DNA from: Actinobacteria bacterium HGW-Actinobacteria-2
GTDB lineage: Bacteria; Actinomycetota; Actinomycetes; Propionibacteriales; Propionibacteriaceae
Direction: 5' to 3'
NCBI GenBank assembly: GCA_002841335.1
Contig: PHEY01000001.1
Span: forward strand, 372,964-436,963
DNA: 64,000 nucleotides
Below the pieces are notes generated by a model. That model made no database searches and had not been told where the DNA came from. It saw only the letters and a program-made list of their open reading frames with translations. Both the position numbers and the translations under genes were made by a program. Position 1 is the stretch's first letter. The number at the start of each line of letters is the position of its first letter. Of this stretch, positions 18,834-28,025 are shown piece by piece.

Positions 18834-19346
18834 ATGGGTTTCTGGGACTGGCTGTCCGGCAGCGCGCCGGAGCCGGCGGCTCCGGTCGACGAGGTTGCCA
18901 CCGCGCCGACTGCCGACGACATCAGCGCGGCATTGACCAAGGTCGAGCAGTTGGTGGACGACACCGCTGTCCCGACGGTGGTGCGAGCCCGGGCGTTGAA
19001 GGTGGTCGCCACGGTGCGTAACACCTTGCCGCGGCTCGGTCTGCTGGGGCTGGGCAGCTACGACGCCTATTCGGTGGTGGCCACCGCGACCGACTATCTG
19101 CCCGAGGCCATCGGCAACTATCTGCGGCTGCCCCGCGACTGGGCCGACACCCGTCCGGTCGACGGAGGTAAGACGGCGTTGCTGTTGCTGGTCGATCAGC
19201 TCGACCTGCTCGCGGTGACCATGGACTCGATCTACAACGCCGCCAACACCACCGATGCGGCCGCCCTGATCACCCACGGACGGTTCCTCACCGAGAAGTT
19301 CGGTCACGCCGCGGCCCCTGAACTGAATCTGGGGGACCCGGCATGA
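18834..19346 (+). CDS. Small TelA-associated protein, possibly XpaC-like
   Basis: A 170-residue protein without membrane segment or signal peptide. After a short N-terminus (MGFWDWLSG) and an Ala/Pro-rich linker it is predicted to be helical. Its middle, YLPEAIGNYLRLPRDWAD, and its end, LLLLVDQLDLLAVTMDSIYNA, resemble the C-terminal half of XpaC (named for 5-bromo-4-chloroindolyl phosphate hydrolysis), which is often encoded beside TelA, but without the membrane segments of that family. This resemblance is my reading and has not been tested. GAGGAAGG precedes the ATG. Its stop overlaps the AAA+ gene by four bases, so the two are probably translationally coupled. The function is unknown. Confidence 0.65.
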   Translation: MGFWDWLSGSAPEPAAPVDEVATAPTADDISAALTKVEQLVDDTAVPTVVRARALKVVATVRNTLPRLGLLGLGSYDAYSVVATATDYLPEAIGNYLRLPRDWADTRPVDGGKTALLLLVDQLDLLAVTMDSIYNAANTTDAAALITHGRFLTEKFGHAAAPELNLGDPA

Positions 19347-20962
19347 CCGGTGCACAGTTGAAGGGCGCGCTGGCGTCCTTGGCCGAAGCGGCTGCGGTGG
19401 CCGGCTTCGCCCCCGAAGCTGCCGCCGCCGAAGGACGCATCCTCGCCGCGGCCGTCTCCGAGGCCAACATCGGCGCCTACCTGGATTGGTGCGCCGCACT
19501 CGACCGTCCGGCTTCGGCGCAGGAGTTTTCCGACGCGGCCTCGGCTGGACGGCGCTACCGCGGTGCCCCGACTCCCCTGGCCACCCAGGCGGCCGCGTCC
19601 GCCAAGGGTGCCGGCTATGCCAAGGCTCTGGCCGAGGTGTGCCAAGCGGCGGCGACGTTGGGTCAACCCACTCCCGAAGCCATTGGCGCGGCCACCCTGG
19701 CCGCTGCCGCGCAGCTGCCAGGAGCTCCGGCTCATCGTCCGGCCTCCCCGACTTCACCCGCCCCGCGTCCATCGGCCCCGGCCGATCCGAACACCGATCC
19801 CGCCCAGCAGGAGTTCCTGCGACAGGCTCCGGCCATCTTGAACGAGGTGCTGGCCCGGATCACCACCAGCCAATCCCACTTGCTGGATTTGTCGCGGCTC
19901 GATGCCCACTCCCCCGGCGCATTCCCTGGGCTGGGTGGCGTCCCGTTCCCGACACCCCGGCAGCCGACGGCCAGCGACGTCCCCGCCTCCCCGGCTGCGG
20001 CCACCCCGACCGCCCCGGCGACGCCGACAGCGGCCGCACCACCGGCCGACGAGCCGGCCGAACCCGCAGCCCCCGCCGAACCGGAGAGGACGGTCGAGGA
20101 GTGGTTGGCCGAACTCGACGAGTTGGTCGGGCTGACCACGGTGAAGGCGGAGATTCGCCGCCAGACCGCGATCCTGCGGGTGGACGCGCTGCGTACCAAG
20201 GCCGGGTTGAAGAGCCCCACGATCACCCGGCACCTAATCTTCACCGGCAACCCGGGCACGGGTAAAACCACGGTGGCGCGCCTGGTCGCCGGCATCTATA
20301 AGGCGATCGGCCTGCTCAGCAAGGGGCAGCTGGTCGAGGTCGACCGCTCCGAACTGGTGGCCGGCTACCTGGGCCAAACCGCGATCAAGACCTCCGAGGT
20401 CACCGCCAAGGCCTACGGCGGGGTGCTGTTCATCGATGAGGCCTACTCCCTCAACGGCGATCAGTACGGCGAGGAGGCGATCAACACCCTGGTCAAGGAG
20501 ATGGAGGACCACCGCGACGACCTGGTGGTGATCGTGGCCGGCTATCCCGAACCGATGGACGAGTTCATCTCCAACAACCCGGGTCTGGCCAGCCGCTTCC
20601 GCACCGAGATCATTTTCGAGAACTACACCGACGCCGAGTTGGAGCAGATCTTCACCTCGATGGCGGCCAAGGCCGACTTCGATCTGGGCGAGGGGTGCCT
20701 GGCCGAGTTCAGCCGCCAACTGGCCTTCCAGTTGCGCGACGAGACCTTCGGCAACGGACGCTACGCGCGCAATCTGCTTGAGGCCGCCATCGGACGCCAC
20801 GCCTGGCGGTTGCGCGACGAGACCGAGCCCACCTTGGAGCAGCTACGGACGCTGCTGGCCGAGGATCTCATCGACCCCGATGCCCCGGTCGGACTCACCC
20901 CGCCCGATGATCAGCCTCCCAGTGAGCCGGTGGAGTTCGGCACGCAGGCGGATCAGCAATGA
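19343..20962 (+). CDS. AAA+ ATPase of the CbbX/SpoVK type
   Basis: A 539-residue protein in three parts: a helical N-terminal region (about 1-130), a long Ala/Pro-rich linker (about 130-245), and an AAA+ domain. The ATPase has Walker A FTGNPGTGKTTVARL near 303, Walker B GGVLFIDEAYSLNGDQYGEE near 361, sensor 1 LVVIVAGYPEPMDEF and an arginine-finger segment NPGLASRFRTEI. These match CbbX (Rubisco activase), SpoVK and the type VII secretion ATPase EccA. There is no Rubisco or type VII gene nearby, so those specific roles are unlikely; a remodelling role on other products of this operon is more plausible. It overlaps both neighbours by four bases. Confidence 0.82.
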   Translation: MTGAQLKGALASLAEAAAVAGFAPEAAAAEGRILAAAVSEANIGAYLDWCAALDRPASAQEFSDAASAGRRYRGAPTPLATQAAASAKGAGYAKALAEVCQAAATLGQPTPEAIGAATLAAAAQLPGAPAHRPASPTSPAPRPSAPADPNTDPAQQEFLRQAPAILNEVLARITTSQSHLLDLSRLDAHSPGAFPGLGGVPFPTPRQPTASDVPASPAAATPTAPATPTAAAPPADEPAEPAAPAEPERTVEEWLAELDELVGLTTVKAEIRRQTAILRVDALRTKAGLKSPTITRHLIFTGNPGTGKTTVARLVAGIYKAIGLLSKGQLVEVDRSELVAGYLGQTAIKTSEVTAKAYGGVLFIDEAYSLNGDQYGEEAINTLVKEMEDHRDDLVVIVAGYPEPMDEFISNNPGLASRFRTEIIFENYTDAELEQIFTSMAAKADFDLGEGCLAEFSRQLAFQLRDETFGNGRYARNLLEAAIGRHAWRLRDETEPTLEQLRTLLAEDLIDPDAPVGLTPPDDQPPSEPVEFGTQADQQ

Positions 20963-22188
20963 CCACCCTGACCCCGTTGAAGAACGCGGCGTTTCGCGAT
21001 CCGCGGCTGGCTCCGCTGTTGCGTGAGGCCGCCGCCCGCGACCTGACCAGCACCACGGTGCCGAGTCCGAAACCCAGCACGACCCCGGCACGGCTGCGTC
21101 GCGCGCAGGTGGTGACCATGGTCGTCCTGCTGTTGCTGGGCGCGGTGGCCGCCGTCCAACAGTTCGATCTGCGGGCCCAACTCGGCGCCACCCCCCAACT
21201 CGCCGGACAGTACGACCGGCTGGCCACCATCGAGGCGGACCTGATCGAGGCGCGCAACCTGGCCTCGCTTCAGGCGCTGGGCGTGGCCGGTGTCGACCCC
21301 ACCACCGCGCTCAACGACGCCAGCGCCCAACTGGTCACAGCCGCCGCGCAGCGACCCACCGATCAAGACGGGCTGGCCACGGTGAGTCAGGCGACGTTGA
21401 CCTACGCAGGGTTGTTGCAGACACCGTCGGCAGCCCGACTGGCCAAGGCCGACGAACTCCTCACCGGAACCATTCAGCCCACTCTCCAGAAGCTACGGGC
21501 GGCATTGCAGACCGAGACCGGTCAGCGTTCCTGGAGCTTCAGTCCGGTGCTGTTGTGGCTGACCGTGGTGGCCGCCGCGGTCGGTCTGCTGGTGGTGTCG
21601 GTGGAACTCGCTCAGCGCACCCGACGCACCTTCAACCTCGGACTGGTGTTGGCCGTCGTGGCCGCCGTGACGTCGGCCTGGTTGGGTTTGGCGGGGCTGA
21701 ATCAGGCTGATGCCGCCGACCAGGCCAACCGGACCGGCACCTTCGACCAGGTGGTCACTCTCACCAACGGACGACTGACATTGGCCGACTTGCGCCGCCA
21801 ACTCACCGGGGCCGCCCTGGCGCACAATGCCTCCGCCGAGGCCCGTGCCGCGATCACGGCTCGACTGAACGATCTTTCGGCCAACACTGAGCTGCCTTAC
21901 CCGAGTAGGTCCACGGTGATCGACGCCTACACTGCGGCGCTCGGCGCGGTCGAGAAGGGTGATTGGGCCACCGTCACCAACGACGTGGCCAAGGCCGCCG
22001 AGGCCGACAACATCTTCACCTCCAAGCTCAGCCAGACCACCGCCTCGACCATCACCGCCGGGGTCAACACCACTCAGGCCGCTTTGAACGCCCTGTTGGG
22101 GCAAGCCATCGCCGCCCTGGCGTTCGCCCTCGCCGGCGCGGGAGTCGGCTACTGGGGCATCTCGCGACGGCTGCGGGAGTACCGATGA
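20959..22188 (+). CDS. Four-helix membrane sensor, GlnX-like
   Basis: A 409-residue membrane protein with four hydrophobic segments: VVTMVVLLLLGAVAAVQQF (about 51-69), LLWLTVVAAAVGLLVVSVEL (about 196-215), LGLVLAVVAAVTSAWLGLAGL (about 224-244) and GQAIAALAFALAGAGVGYWG near the end. Two helical domains lie between TM1-TM2 and TM3-TM4 and would face outside if the N-terminus is inside. The first contains an IEADLIEARNLASLQAL helix. This topology and the gene's place upstream of a PknG gene match GlnX, the membrane partner of the lipoprotein GlnH and kinase PknG in mycobacteria and corynebacteria. No substrate-binding lipoprotein (GlnH) is encoded here. The TGA overlaps the next ATG. Confidence 0.7.
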   Translation: MTTLTPLKNAAFRDPRLAPLLREAAARDLTSTTVPSPKPSTTPARLRRAQVVTMVVLLLLGAVAAVQQFDLRAQLGATPQLAGQYDRLATIEADLIEARNLASLQALGVAGVDPTTALNDASAQLVTAAAQRPTDQDGLATVSQATLTYAGLLQTPSAARLAKADELLTGTIQPTLQKLRAALQTETGQRSWSFSPVLLWLTVVAAAVGLLVVSVELAQRTRRTFNLGLVLAVVAAVTSAWLGLAGLNQADAADQANRTGTFDQVVTLTNGRLTLADLRRQLTGAALAHNASAEARAAITARLNDLSANTELPYPSRSTVIDAYTAALGAVEKGDWATVTNDVAKAAEADNIFTSKLSQTTASTITAGVNTTQAALNALLGQAIAALAFALAGAGVGYWGISRRLREYR

Positions 22189-23306
22189 CCAACGCACCCG
22201 CCGCACCCGGAAGCCTGGGGACGGCACCGTCCGCGCAGGAGATGCTCAACTATCTGGGCGCCTTGGACGCCTGGCTGGGCCAGCGCCGCGCCGAACTGGA
22301 CGCGCTCGACGCCCAGATTCTGAGCACTGGACGGCAGGCTGAACTGACCGCCGACATGACCTTGGCGATGGCGCTGTGGCAGGCGGCCAAGACCCGGCAG
22401 AACCTGCTGCTGACCACCTGGGACTCCGGACGAGTGGGCCGCGAAGAGCTGGAGCGACTGTCCGGGCTGATCTGGGGACGGCTGGACACCGCCGCATCGC
22501 CGGTGGCCGACCTGCAGTCGATGGCGGTGTCCCTGCCGGAGGCCGGACGCCTCAGCGACGCCCTGATCGCCCAACTGCGGGTCCGGCTGAACACCGATCC
22601 CAACGCCACTGCGTTGCAGCTTCGGCTGACCGGGCTGCGGGCCCAGGCCGAACGGATCCGCGATCAACTCGCCCTTGAACCACCCGCACTGTTGCCGATC
22701 GGACAGGCCCGGCTGAACGAGATCGTCGCGCGCACCGACGAGCTGCGCGACAAGCAGGGTCGCGGTGGCGACATCGCCGGGCTGCTCAGCGCGCTGGAGA
22801 CCGAGGCCGCTCGCTTCGAACGCGACTTGATCGTCGGCGCTGCCCGCCGCCGCGAGGGCCGCGAACTGCTGGGCAAGGTGCGCGCCGAGCACGCCGCTGC
22901 CGCCGAGCGCGAGTCGGTGGTGGCGGCGCTGGTCGCCGAGGCGGCCGCAGCGGTGTGGCCGCTACCGCAGCTCAGCGTGCCGAAGCTGGCCCAACTGGGC
23001 CCGATCCCGAACACCGCCGATGCCCTGGCCGGCTACCTGACCCGCCTGAGTCAGTTCAACGCCGCCACCACCGACGTCCAGACCCAGTTCACCGCGCGCC
23101 TCGCCGAGCGTGACGCTCTCGCCTCCCAGCTGGCGGCGCTGCAGGTGGAGGCGTCCGCGCTGCCGTCCGATCCCACCATCTCCGACCTGATCACCCAGAT
23201 CAGCGCCCGCCTGGCCGAGCGTCCGGTGGTGCTGCCGACCGTTCAGCAACTGCTGGGCGCGCTGGCTGGCCAGATCGGCTTCCGCAGCCAGGGAGTGAGC
23301 CGATGA
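22185..23306 (+). CDS. Helical coiled-coil-rich protein of unknown function
   Basis: A 373-residue protein that I do not recognise. It is rich in Ala, Leu, Arg and Glu with long heptad-like stretches (for example ALDAWLGQRRAELDALDAQI and LARFTARLAERDALASQL-type segments), so an elongated helical or coiled-coil structure is likely. No signal peptide, membrane helix, cysteine motif or catalytic motif is visible. The gene sits exactly between the GlnX-like sensor and the kinase, where glnH lies in corynebacteria and mycobacteria, and overlaps both by four bases. A cytoplasmic adaptor between sensor and kinase is a reasonable guess from position only. Confidence 0.7.
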   Translation: MTNAPAAPGSLGTAPSAQEMLNYLGALDAWLGQRRAELDALDAQILSTGRQAELTADMTLAMALWQAAKTRQNLLLTTWDSGRVGREELERLSGLIWGRLDTAASPVADLQSMAVSLPEAGRLSDALIAQLRVRLNTDPNATALQLRLTGLRAQAERIRDQLALEPPALLPIGQARLNEIVARTDELRDKQGRGGDIAGLLSALETEAARFERDLIVGAARRREGRELLGKVRAEHAAAAERESVVAALVAEAAAAVWPLPQLSVPKLAQLGPIPNTADALAGYLTRLSQFNAATTDVQTQFTARLAERDALASQLAALQVEASALPSDPTISDLITQISARLAERPVVLPTVQQLLGALAGQIGFRSQGVSR

Positions 23307-25609
23307 AGTGTCGCCAGCCCGGATGCACCGGGACCATCGTCGACGGCTACTGCGATGTGTGCGGAATGCCCGGTCAGACCATGCCCGTCGGGGTGGCCAG
23401 GCCCGGCGCAGCTCCGGCGCAGACCGCGTCCGGTCGCTGCCAGCAGCCGGGCTGCACCGGCAGCATCTACGACGGCTACTGCGACGTCTGCGGCCTGCCC
23501 GCGGTCACCGACGTCGTGGCGTCAGCTCCGGTCGCCGAGATCACCCGGACCCGCATGTCGGCCCACCTGGGCAGCACCGCCTTCGGATCGGCACGGGTCA
23601 CCTCGTTCGGCACCGCAGTGGTGCGCCGTCCCAATGCCAAGGCTCAGGAGACCGGACGGATCGGTGCCGGGCTCACCCGGGTGCCACCGGCCCCGGCCCT
23701 GGACCCGGCCAAGGCCGTCCTGCGCAACCCCGAGGTGCCCTTGGACGCCCGGGTCTGCTCGCGCTGCGGCAGCAAGGTCGGCCAGGGATCGAAGGACGTC
23801 GACAGCCGGTCGGAGGGCTTCTGCCCCAGCTGCGGCGCGCCGTACTCCTTCGCGGTGAAGCTGAAGGCCGGCGATCTGGTCGCCGGGCAGTACGAAGTGA
23901 TCGGCGCCCTGGCCCACGGCGGCATGGGCTGGGTCTACCTGGCCACCGACCGCAATGTGTCCGGACGCTGGGTGGTGTTGAAGGGTTTGCTCAATGCCGG
24001 CGACTCCGACGCCCGCGACGCGGTGATCGGTGAGCAGCGCTTCTTGGCACGTGTCCAGCACCCGGCGATCGTGGAGATCTACAACTTCGTCACCCACGAC
24101 GGTGCCGGCTACATCGTCATGGAGTACGTCGGCGGACGCTCGCTGAAGCAACTGGTGAAGCAGCGCCTGCAGGCCAACAACGGCACGGCTGATCCGCTGC
24201 CGGTGGAGTGGTCGCTGGCGTTCTTGATCGAGATCCTGCCCGCCTTCAGCTACCTGCATTCGCTGGGGCTGCTCTACTGCGATTTCAAGCCCGACAACGT
24301 CATTCAGGTGGGTGACTCGGTCAAGCTGATCGACCTGGGCGGGGTCCGACATGCCGGTGACGACGACTCGCCCATCTACGGCACGGTCGGCTTTCAAGCC
24401 CCGGAGGTGCCGACCGCGGGACCGTCGGTGGCCTCCGACATTTTCACCATCGGACGCACCTTGCTGGTGTTGTCGGCCGATGTGCCCGGCTACCAGTCCA
24501 GCTACGAGTACAGCGTCCCGCCGGCCGAGGAGCTGCCCGCCTTCGCCGCGCAGGATTCGCTGTATCGGCTGTTGCTGAAGTGCTGCGCGACCAACCCCAA
24601 CGACCGGTTCGCGAGTGCCGAGGAACTGCGCCAGCAGATGCTCGGGGTGCTGCGCGAGGTGGTCGCCAGTCGCCGCCCGGGTGTCGGCTCGGCTTCGGCG
24701 TCGTCGGCACTGTTCGAATCGCCCAGCGTGGCCGGCCAAGGTCTGGCCTACCAAGGCCTTCCCCGGCTGCGTCCCGACCCCGAGGACGCCCAGGCCGACT
24801 TGCTGGAGCGGGTCGCCGACGAACCCGCTCCGCTGCGACTCGCCTCTTTGAACAAGGCTGCCGAGGCCACGGTCGGGGTGCTGCTCGCGCGCGGCCTCAC
24901 CGCTTTGGAGTTGGGCCAGACCGCGGCGGTGAACGACGCCTGGAAGGCCGTGCTCAACGCCGATCCGTGGGAGTGGCGCGGCATCTGGCTGTCCGGACTG
25001 GCCGCACTGGCCGCGAAGGACCACGAGGCCGCCCAGAGCGCGTTCAACGCGGTCTACGGCCAGCTGCCCGGCGAACTGGCCCCCAAACTGGCTCTGGCCG
25101 TGGCCTGCGAACTGGGCAAGGAGTACGAGCTGGCCGAGGTGCTCTACCGGATCTGCGCCTCCACCGACGCTGCCTATGTCACCCCCGCCGCGTTCGGTCT
25201 GGCCCGCATCGCCAGTGCCCGCGACGACCGGAGCGCCGCGCTGGCCGCCTTGGAGATGGTGCCGATCACCTCTCGCGGCTACCCGGATGCGATGCGTCAG
25301 CGGGCCTGGGAGCTCGTCCGGGGCGCTGCAGACCCACAGGCGATCGACGCTGCGCTGGCTGCCGCCGAAAATGCCAAGTTGGACGAGAAGACGCTGGCTC
25401 AATATCGGGTGGTGCTGCTGCGGCGTGCCATCTTGCTGGCCGGCGAAGGCCAGGCCGCCATCCGGCGCGGCGGCGCGGTCTCTCCGTCCGCCCTGCTGCA
25501 GGAACTGGCTGACGCCTATCGCAAGCTCGCCGAGTTCGAGTCGGACCCGAGCTTGCGCGCCGGCTACATCGACCTGGCCATCTCGCTGCGACCTTGGAGC
25601 CTGGCATGA
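23303..25609 (+). CDS. pknG: PknG-like serine/threonine protein kinase with zinc ribbons and TPR region
   Basis: A 768-residue soluble kinase. The N-terminus has two near-identical zinc ribbons, residues 3-23 and 47-67, each ending in DGYCDVCG. A rubredoxin-like CxxCG pair (CSRCGSK and CPSCGAPY, about 150-180) follows, as in PknG. The kinase domain has a glycine loop ALAHGGMGWVYLATD, a catalytic loop YCDFKPDNVI in place of HRDLKPxN, and LIDLGGV in place of DFG; these deviations are typical of PknG. The C-terminal 300 residues are TPR-like. In mycobacteria and corynebacteria PknG phosphorylates the FHA protein GarA/OdhI and thereby controls 2-oxoglutarate metabolism. Here a PP2C phosphatase and an FHA protein follow in the same operon. 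Confidence 0.92.
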   Translation: MKCRQPGCTGTIVDGYCDVCGMPGQTMPVGVARPGAAPAQTASGRCQQPGCTGSIYDGYCDVCGLPAVTDVVASAPVAEITRTRMSAHLGSTAFGSARVTSFGTAVVRRPNAKAQETGRIGAGLTRVPPAPALDPAKAVLRNPEVPLDARVCSRCGSKVGQGSKDVDSRSEGFCPSCGAPYSFAVKLKAGDLVAGQYEVIGALAHGGMGWVYLATDRNVSGRWVVLKGLLNAGDSDARDAVIGEQRFLARVQHPAIVEIYNFVTHDGAGYIVMEYVGGRSLKQLVKQRLQANNGTADPLPVEWSLAFLIEILPAFSYLHSLGLLYCDFKPDNVIQVGDSVKLIDLGGVRHAGDDDSPIYGTVGFQAPEVPTAGPSVASDIFTIGRTLLVLSADVPGYQSSYEYSVPPAEELPAFAAQDSLYRLLLKCCATNPNDRFASAEELRQQMLGVLREVVASRRPGVGSASASSALFESPSVAGQGLAYQGLPRLRPDPEDAQADLLERVADEPAPLRLASLNKAAEATVGVLLARGLTALELGQTAAVNDAWKAVLNADPWEWRGIWLSGLAALAAKDHEAAQSAFNAVYGQLPGELAPKLALAVACELGKEYELAEVLYRICASTDAAYVTPAAFGLARIASARDDRSAALAALEMVPITSRGYPDAMRQRAWELVRGAADPQAIDAALAAAENAKLDEKTLAQYRVVLLRRAILLAGEGQAAIRRGGAVSPSALLQELADAYRKLAEFESDPSLRAGYIDLAISLRPWSLA

Positions 25610-26751
25610 CCCCTGAATGGCCGCTGTGGTCGGCAGAGCACTCCCCGTCCGACGCTGAGCCTCCGCGCTGCCCCAGCTGCGGGCAGCCGGTGTCACCGTC
25701 GGCCTCCTTCTGTGAGAGCTGCGGCGGCGCGGTGATCCCGACCGCGCCCGCCTCGCCGCCGGTCGATCAGCCCGGTGACGCGTCCAGCCAGACCCAACGG
25801 CTCGGCGCCCGCCAAAGCCAGGCACTGATCTGTACCGCCTGCGGCGGCACCATCGACGCGGACGGCTACTGCACCACCTGTGGCACCAAGGCTCCCAGCC
25901 CGGAGGACCACTACCGACAATCGCCGACCGATTGGGTGGGCGGGGTCTGTGACCGAGGTATCCAGCACTCCCGCAATGAGGACGCCCTGGCCTTGTGGGC
26001 CGATGGCGATCAGGCAGTGTTGGTGGTCTGCGACGGGGTCTCGTCCAGCACCGACGCCCACGCTGCTGCCGCCGTCGCGGCCGAGGCGCTGCGCAGTGGT
26101 CTGGTCGAGGCGGTCGCCGCACTCACCGAGCAGGGCGACGCTGCCGCGGCGATGGCGCGGGCGTTCGTCGACGTCACTACCGCCGCCAACCAAGCGATCA
26201 TCGCGGTCACCGCCGCGGACTCGGCCAATGCCGCCTCCGCCACGCTGGCCACCGCTGTCGTGCTCGGCCCCGATATCCACTTCGCCAATCTCGGCGACTC
26301 GCGGGTCTACTTCCTCACTCCCTCCGATGGCGTCCTGCTGAGCCTGGACGACTCGATGGCTCAGGCGTTCATCGCGCAGGGGATGGAACGCAGCGAGGCC
26401 GAGGCGTTGCCGCGCGCTCACGCCATCACCAAGTGGCTCGGCCGCGACGCGGTCGACATCGTCCCGCGGGTGGGCAGCTACCGTCCGACCGAGCCGGGCT
26501 GGGTGGTGGTCTGTTCGGACGGGTTGTGGAACTACGCCTCCGAGCCGGCCGCGTTGGCCGCGCAACTGACCGCCGCCTCGGTCGGCAGCGAGGATCCGAC
26601 CCAGATCGCCGCCGGCCTGGTCCAATGGGCCAATGGTCAGGGCGGACGCGACAACATCACCGTCGCGCTGGCCCGCTGTCCGGCCCCTTCGGCGCCGACT
26701 ACTCTGGAGGCCGATTCGTCCACCCTTGAGGAGCATCCCGAGCATGGCTGA
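25606..26751 (+). CDS. PP2C-family protein phosphatase with two zinc ribbons
   Basis: A 381-residue metal-dependent Ser/Thr phosphatase. The N-terminus has two zinc ribbons: CPSCGQPVSPSASFCESCG and CTACGGTIDADGYCTTCGTK. The phosphatase domain follows with GVCDRGIQHSRNEDALAL, VLVVCDGVSSSTDAHAA, a FANLGDSRVYFL segment, VVVCSDGLWNY and GGRDNITVALARC, so the metal-binding aspartates (D in VVCDGV, D in VCSDGLW, D in GRDN) are present. The ATG that starts MTPEWPLW overlaps the kinase stop by four bases; an in-frame start four codons earlier is less likely. It is the obvious antagonist of the PknG-like kinase. The VWA gene starts inside its last eight bases. Confidence 0.88.
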   Translation: MTPEWPLWSAEHSPSDAEPPRCPSCGQPVSPSASFCESCGGAVIPTAPASPPVDQPGDASSQTQRLGARQSQALICTACGGTIDADGYCTTCGTKAPSPEDHYRQSPTDWVGGVCDRGIQHSRNEDALALWADGDQAVLVVCDGVSSSTDAHAAAAVAAEALRSGLVEAVAALTEQGDAAAAMARAFVDVTTAANQAIIAVTAADSANAASATLATAVVLGPDIHFANLGDSRVYFLTPSDGVLLSLDDSMAQAFIAQGMERSEAEALPRAHAITKWLGRDAVDIVPRVGSYRPTEPGWVVVCSDGLWNYASEPAALAAQLTAASVGSEDPTQIAAGLVQWANGQGGRDNITVALARCPAPSAPTTLEADSSTLEEHPEHG

Positions 26752-28024
26752 GTTCAGTTCTGCGGTCTATCAGAACGAGTTCCTGCCCGACGGCGGCACT
26801 GACGTCAATGCGATCGTCACCGTCCGCTGCACCGGTGCGGGCGCGGCGGGGCGGACGGGCAGCGGCGATGCCGGCGAGATCATCGTGGTCGACACCTCCG
26901 GATCGATGGGCATGGCCAACATGCAGGCAGCCAAGCAGGCCGCCATGGTCGCTCTGGACAACATTCTGGACGGCACCTACTTCTCGGTGGTGGCCGGCAA
27001 CCACAAGGCGTATCTGGCCTACCCCAAGGTGCAGAACGGCCCCGGCATGGTGCAGATGAACGCAGCCACCCGCGCGGAGGCCAAGTTGGAGATCGGCTAC
27101 TTCCGCGCCGAGGGCGGCACCGCAATGGGCACCTGGCTGACCCTGTGTCGGATGCTGTTCGCATCGATCAACGGGCTGGCCAACAAGCATGTGATCCTGC
27201 TCACTGACGGGGAGAACCACAACGAGACCCCCCAGCAGTTGGAGGTGGCGCTGGCCAGTTGCACCGGCCAGTTCCAGGTGGACGCCCGCGGTATCGGCGT
27301 GGACTGGCAGGTCCCCGAGATTCGCAAGATCGCTCAGACCCTGCTCGGCAGCGTCGACATCATTCCCCACCCGTCTCAGTTGAGCGCGGTCTTCGCCGAC
27401 CTGATGCGCAACTCGATGGCCCGGGGCGTGGCCAATGCCGAGTTGCGGGTCTGGATCCCCCAGGGTGCGCAGGTGCTGTTCATCCGGCAGGTCTCCCCCA
27501 CGGTGGAAGACCTCACCCACCGCGGCACGCCGGTGAACCAGCTCACCATGAGCTACCCCACCGGTTCGTGGGCCGACGAGGAGCGCGACTACCACGTCGC
27601 GATCCGGCTGCCGGCCAAGACCGTCGGCCAGGAGCAACTCGCCGCCCGGGTCCAGCTCGCGGTGGGGGCAGAGTTGCTCACGCAGGGACTGGTGAAGGCG
27701 AAGTGGTCGGCCGACACCAACCTCACCGCACAGATCAACCCCGAGGTTGCCCACTACACCGGGCAGGCCGAGCTCGCCCAGGTGATTCAGGAGGGCCTGG
27801 CCGCCAAGCAGGCAGGCGACGAGGCCACCGCCACCACCAAGCTCGGACGAGCGGTGCAGCTGGCCACCGAGACCGGAAATGCCGAAGCCACCTCGAAACT
27901 CCGTAAGGTGGTGGACATCGCCGACGCCCGCACCGGTACGGTGAGGTTGAGGCAGGCGGTGGAAAAGGCCGACGAAATGGCATTGGACACCGCATCGACG
28001 AAGACGACGCGAATCAGGGGCTGA
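26744..28024 (+). CDS. VWA-domain protein with intact MIDAS
   Basis: A 426-residue von Willebrand factor A protein. The metal-ion-dependent adhesion site is complete: Asp50, Ser52 and Ser54 in VVDTSGSMG, a Thr in AEGGTAMGTWL near 125, and an Asp in VILLTDGENH. The C-terminal half has a beta-rich part (about 230-330) and a helical tail with a TPR-like KLGRAVQLATETGNAEATSKL stretch. No membrane segment is seen. The ATG overlaps the phosphatase stop by eight bases, and a GAGGAGC ribosome binding site lies inside the phosphatase gene. VWA proteins of this type recur with TelA, PP2C and kinase genes in stress-response gene neighbourhoods described in the literature. Confidence 0.85.
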   Translation: MAEFSSAVYQNEFLPDGGTDVNAIVTVRCTGAGAAGRTGSGDAGEIIVVDTSGSMGMANMQAAKQAAMVALDNILDGTYFSVVAGNHKAYLAYPKVQNGPGMVQMNAATRAEAKLEIGYFRAEGGTAMGTWLTLCRMLFASINGLANKHVILLTDGENHNETPQQLEVALASCTGQFQVDARGIGVDWQVPEIRKIAQTLLGSVDIIPHPSQLSAVFADLMRNSMARGVANAELRVWIPQGAQVLFIRQVSPTVEDLTHRGTPVNQLTMSYPTGSWADEERDYHVAIRLPAKTVGQEQLAARVQLAVGAELLTQGLVKAKWSADTNLTAQINPEVAHYTGQAELAQVIQEGLAAKQAGDEATATTKLGRAVQLATETGNAEATSKLRKVVDIADARTGTVRLRQAVEKADEMALDTASTKTTRIRG

Positions 28025-28025
28025 G

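Noticed and set aside
19343-20962. AAA+ ATPase as Rubisco activase CbbX or type VII secretion EccA
   Set aside because: No Rubisco, ESX or WXG100 gene lies in the window. The operon context points elsewhere.
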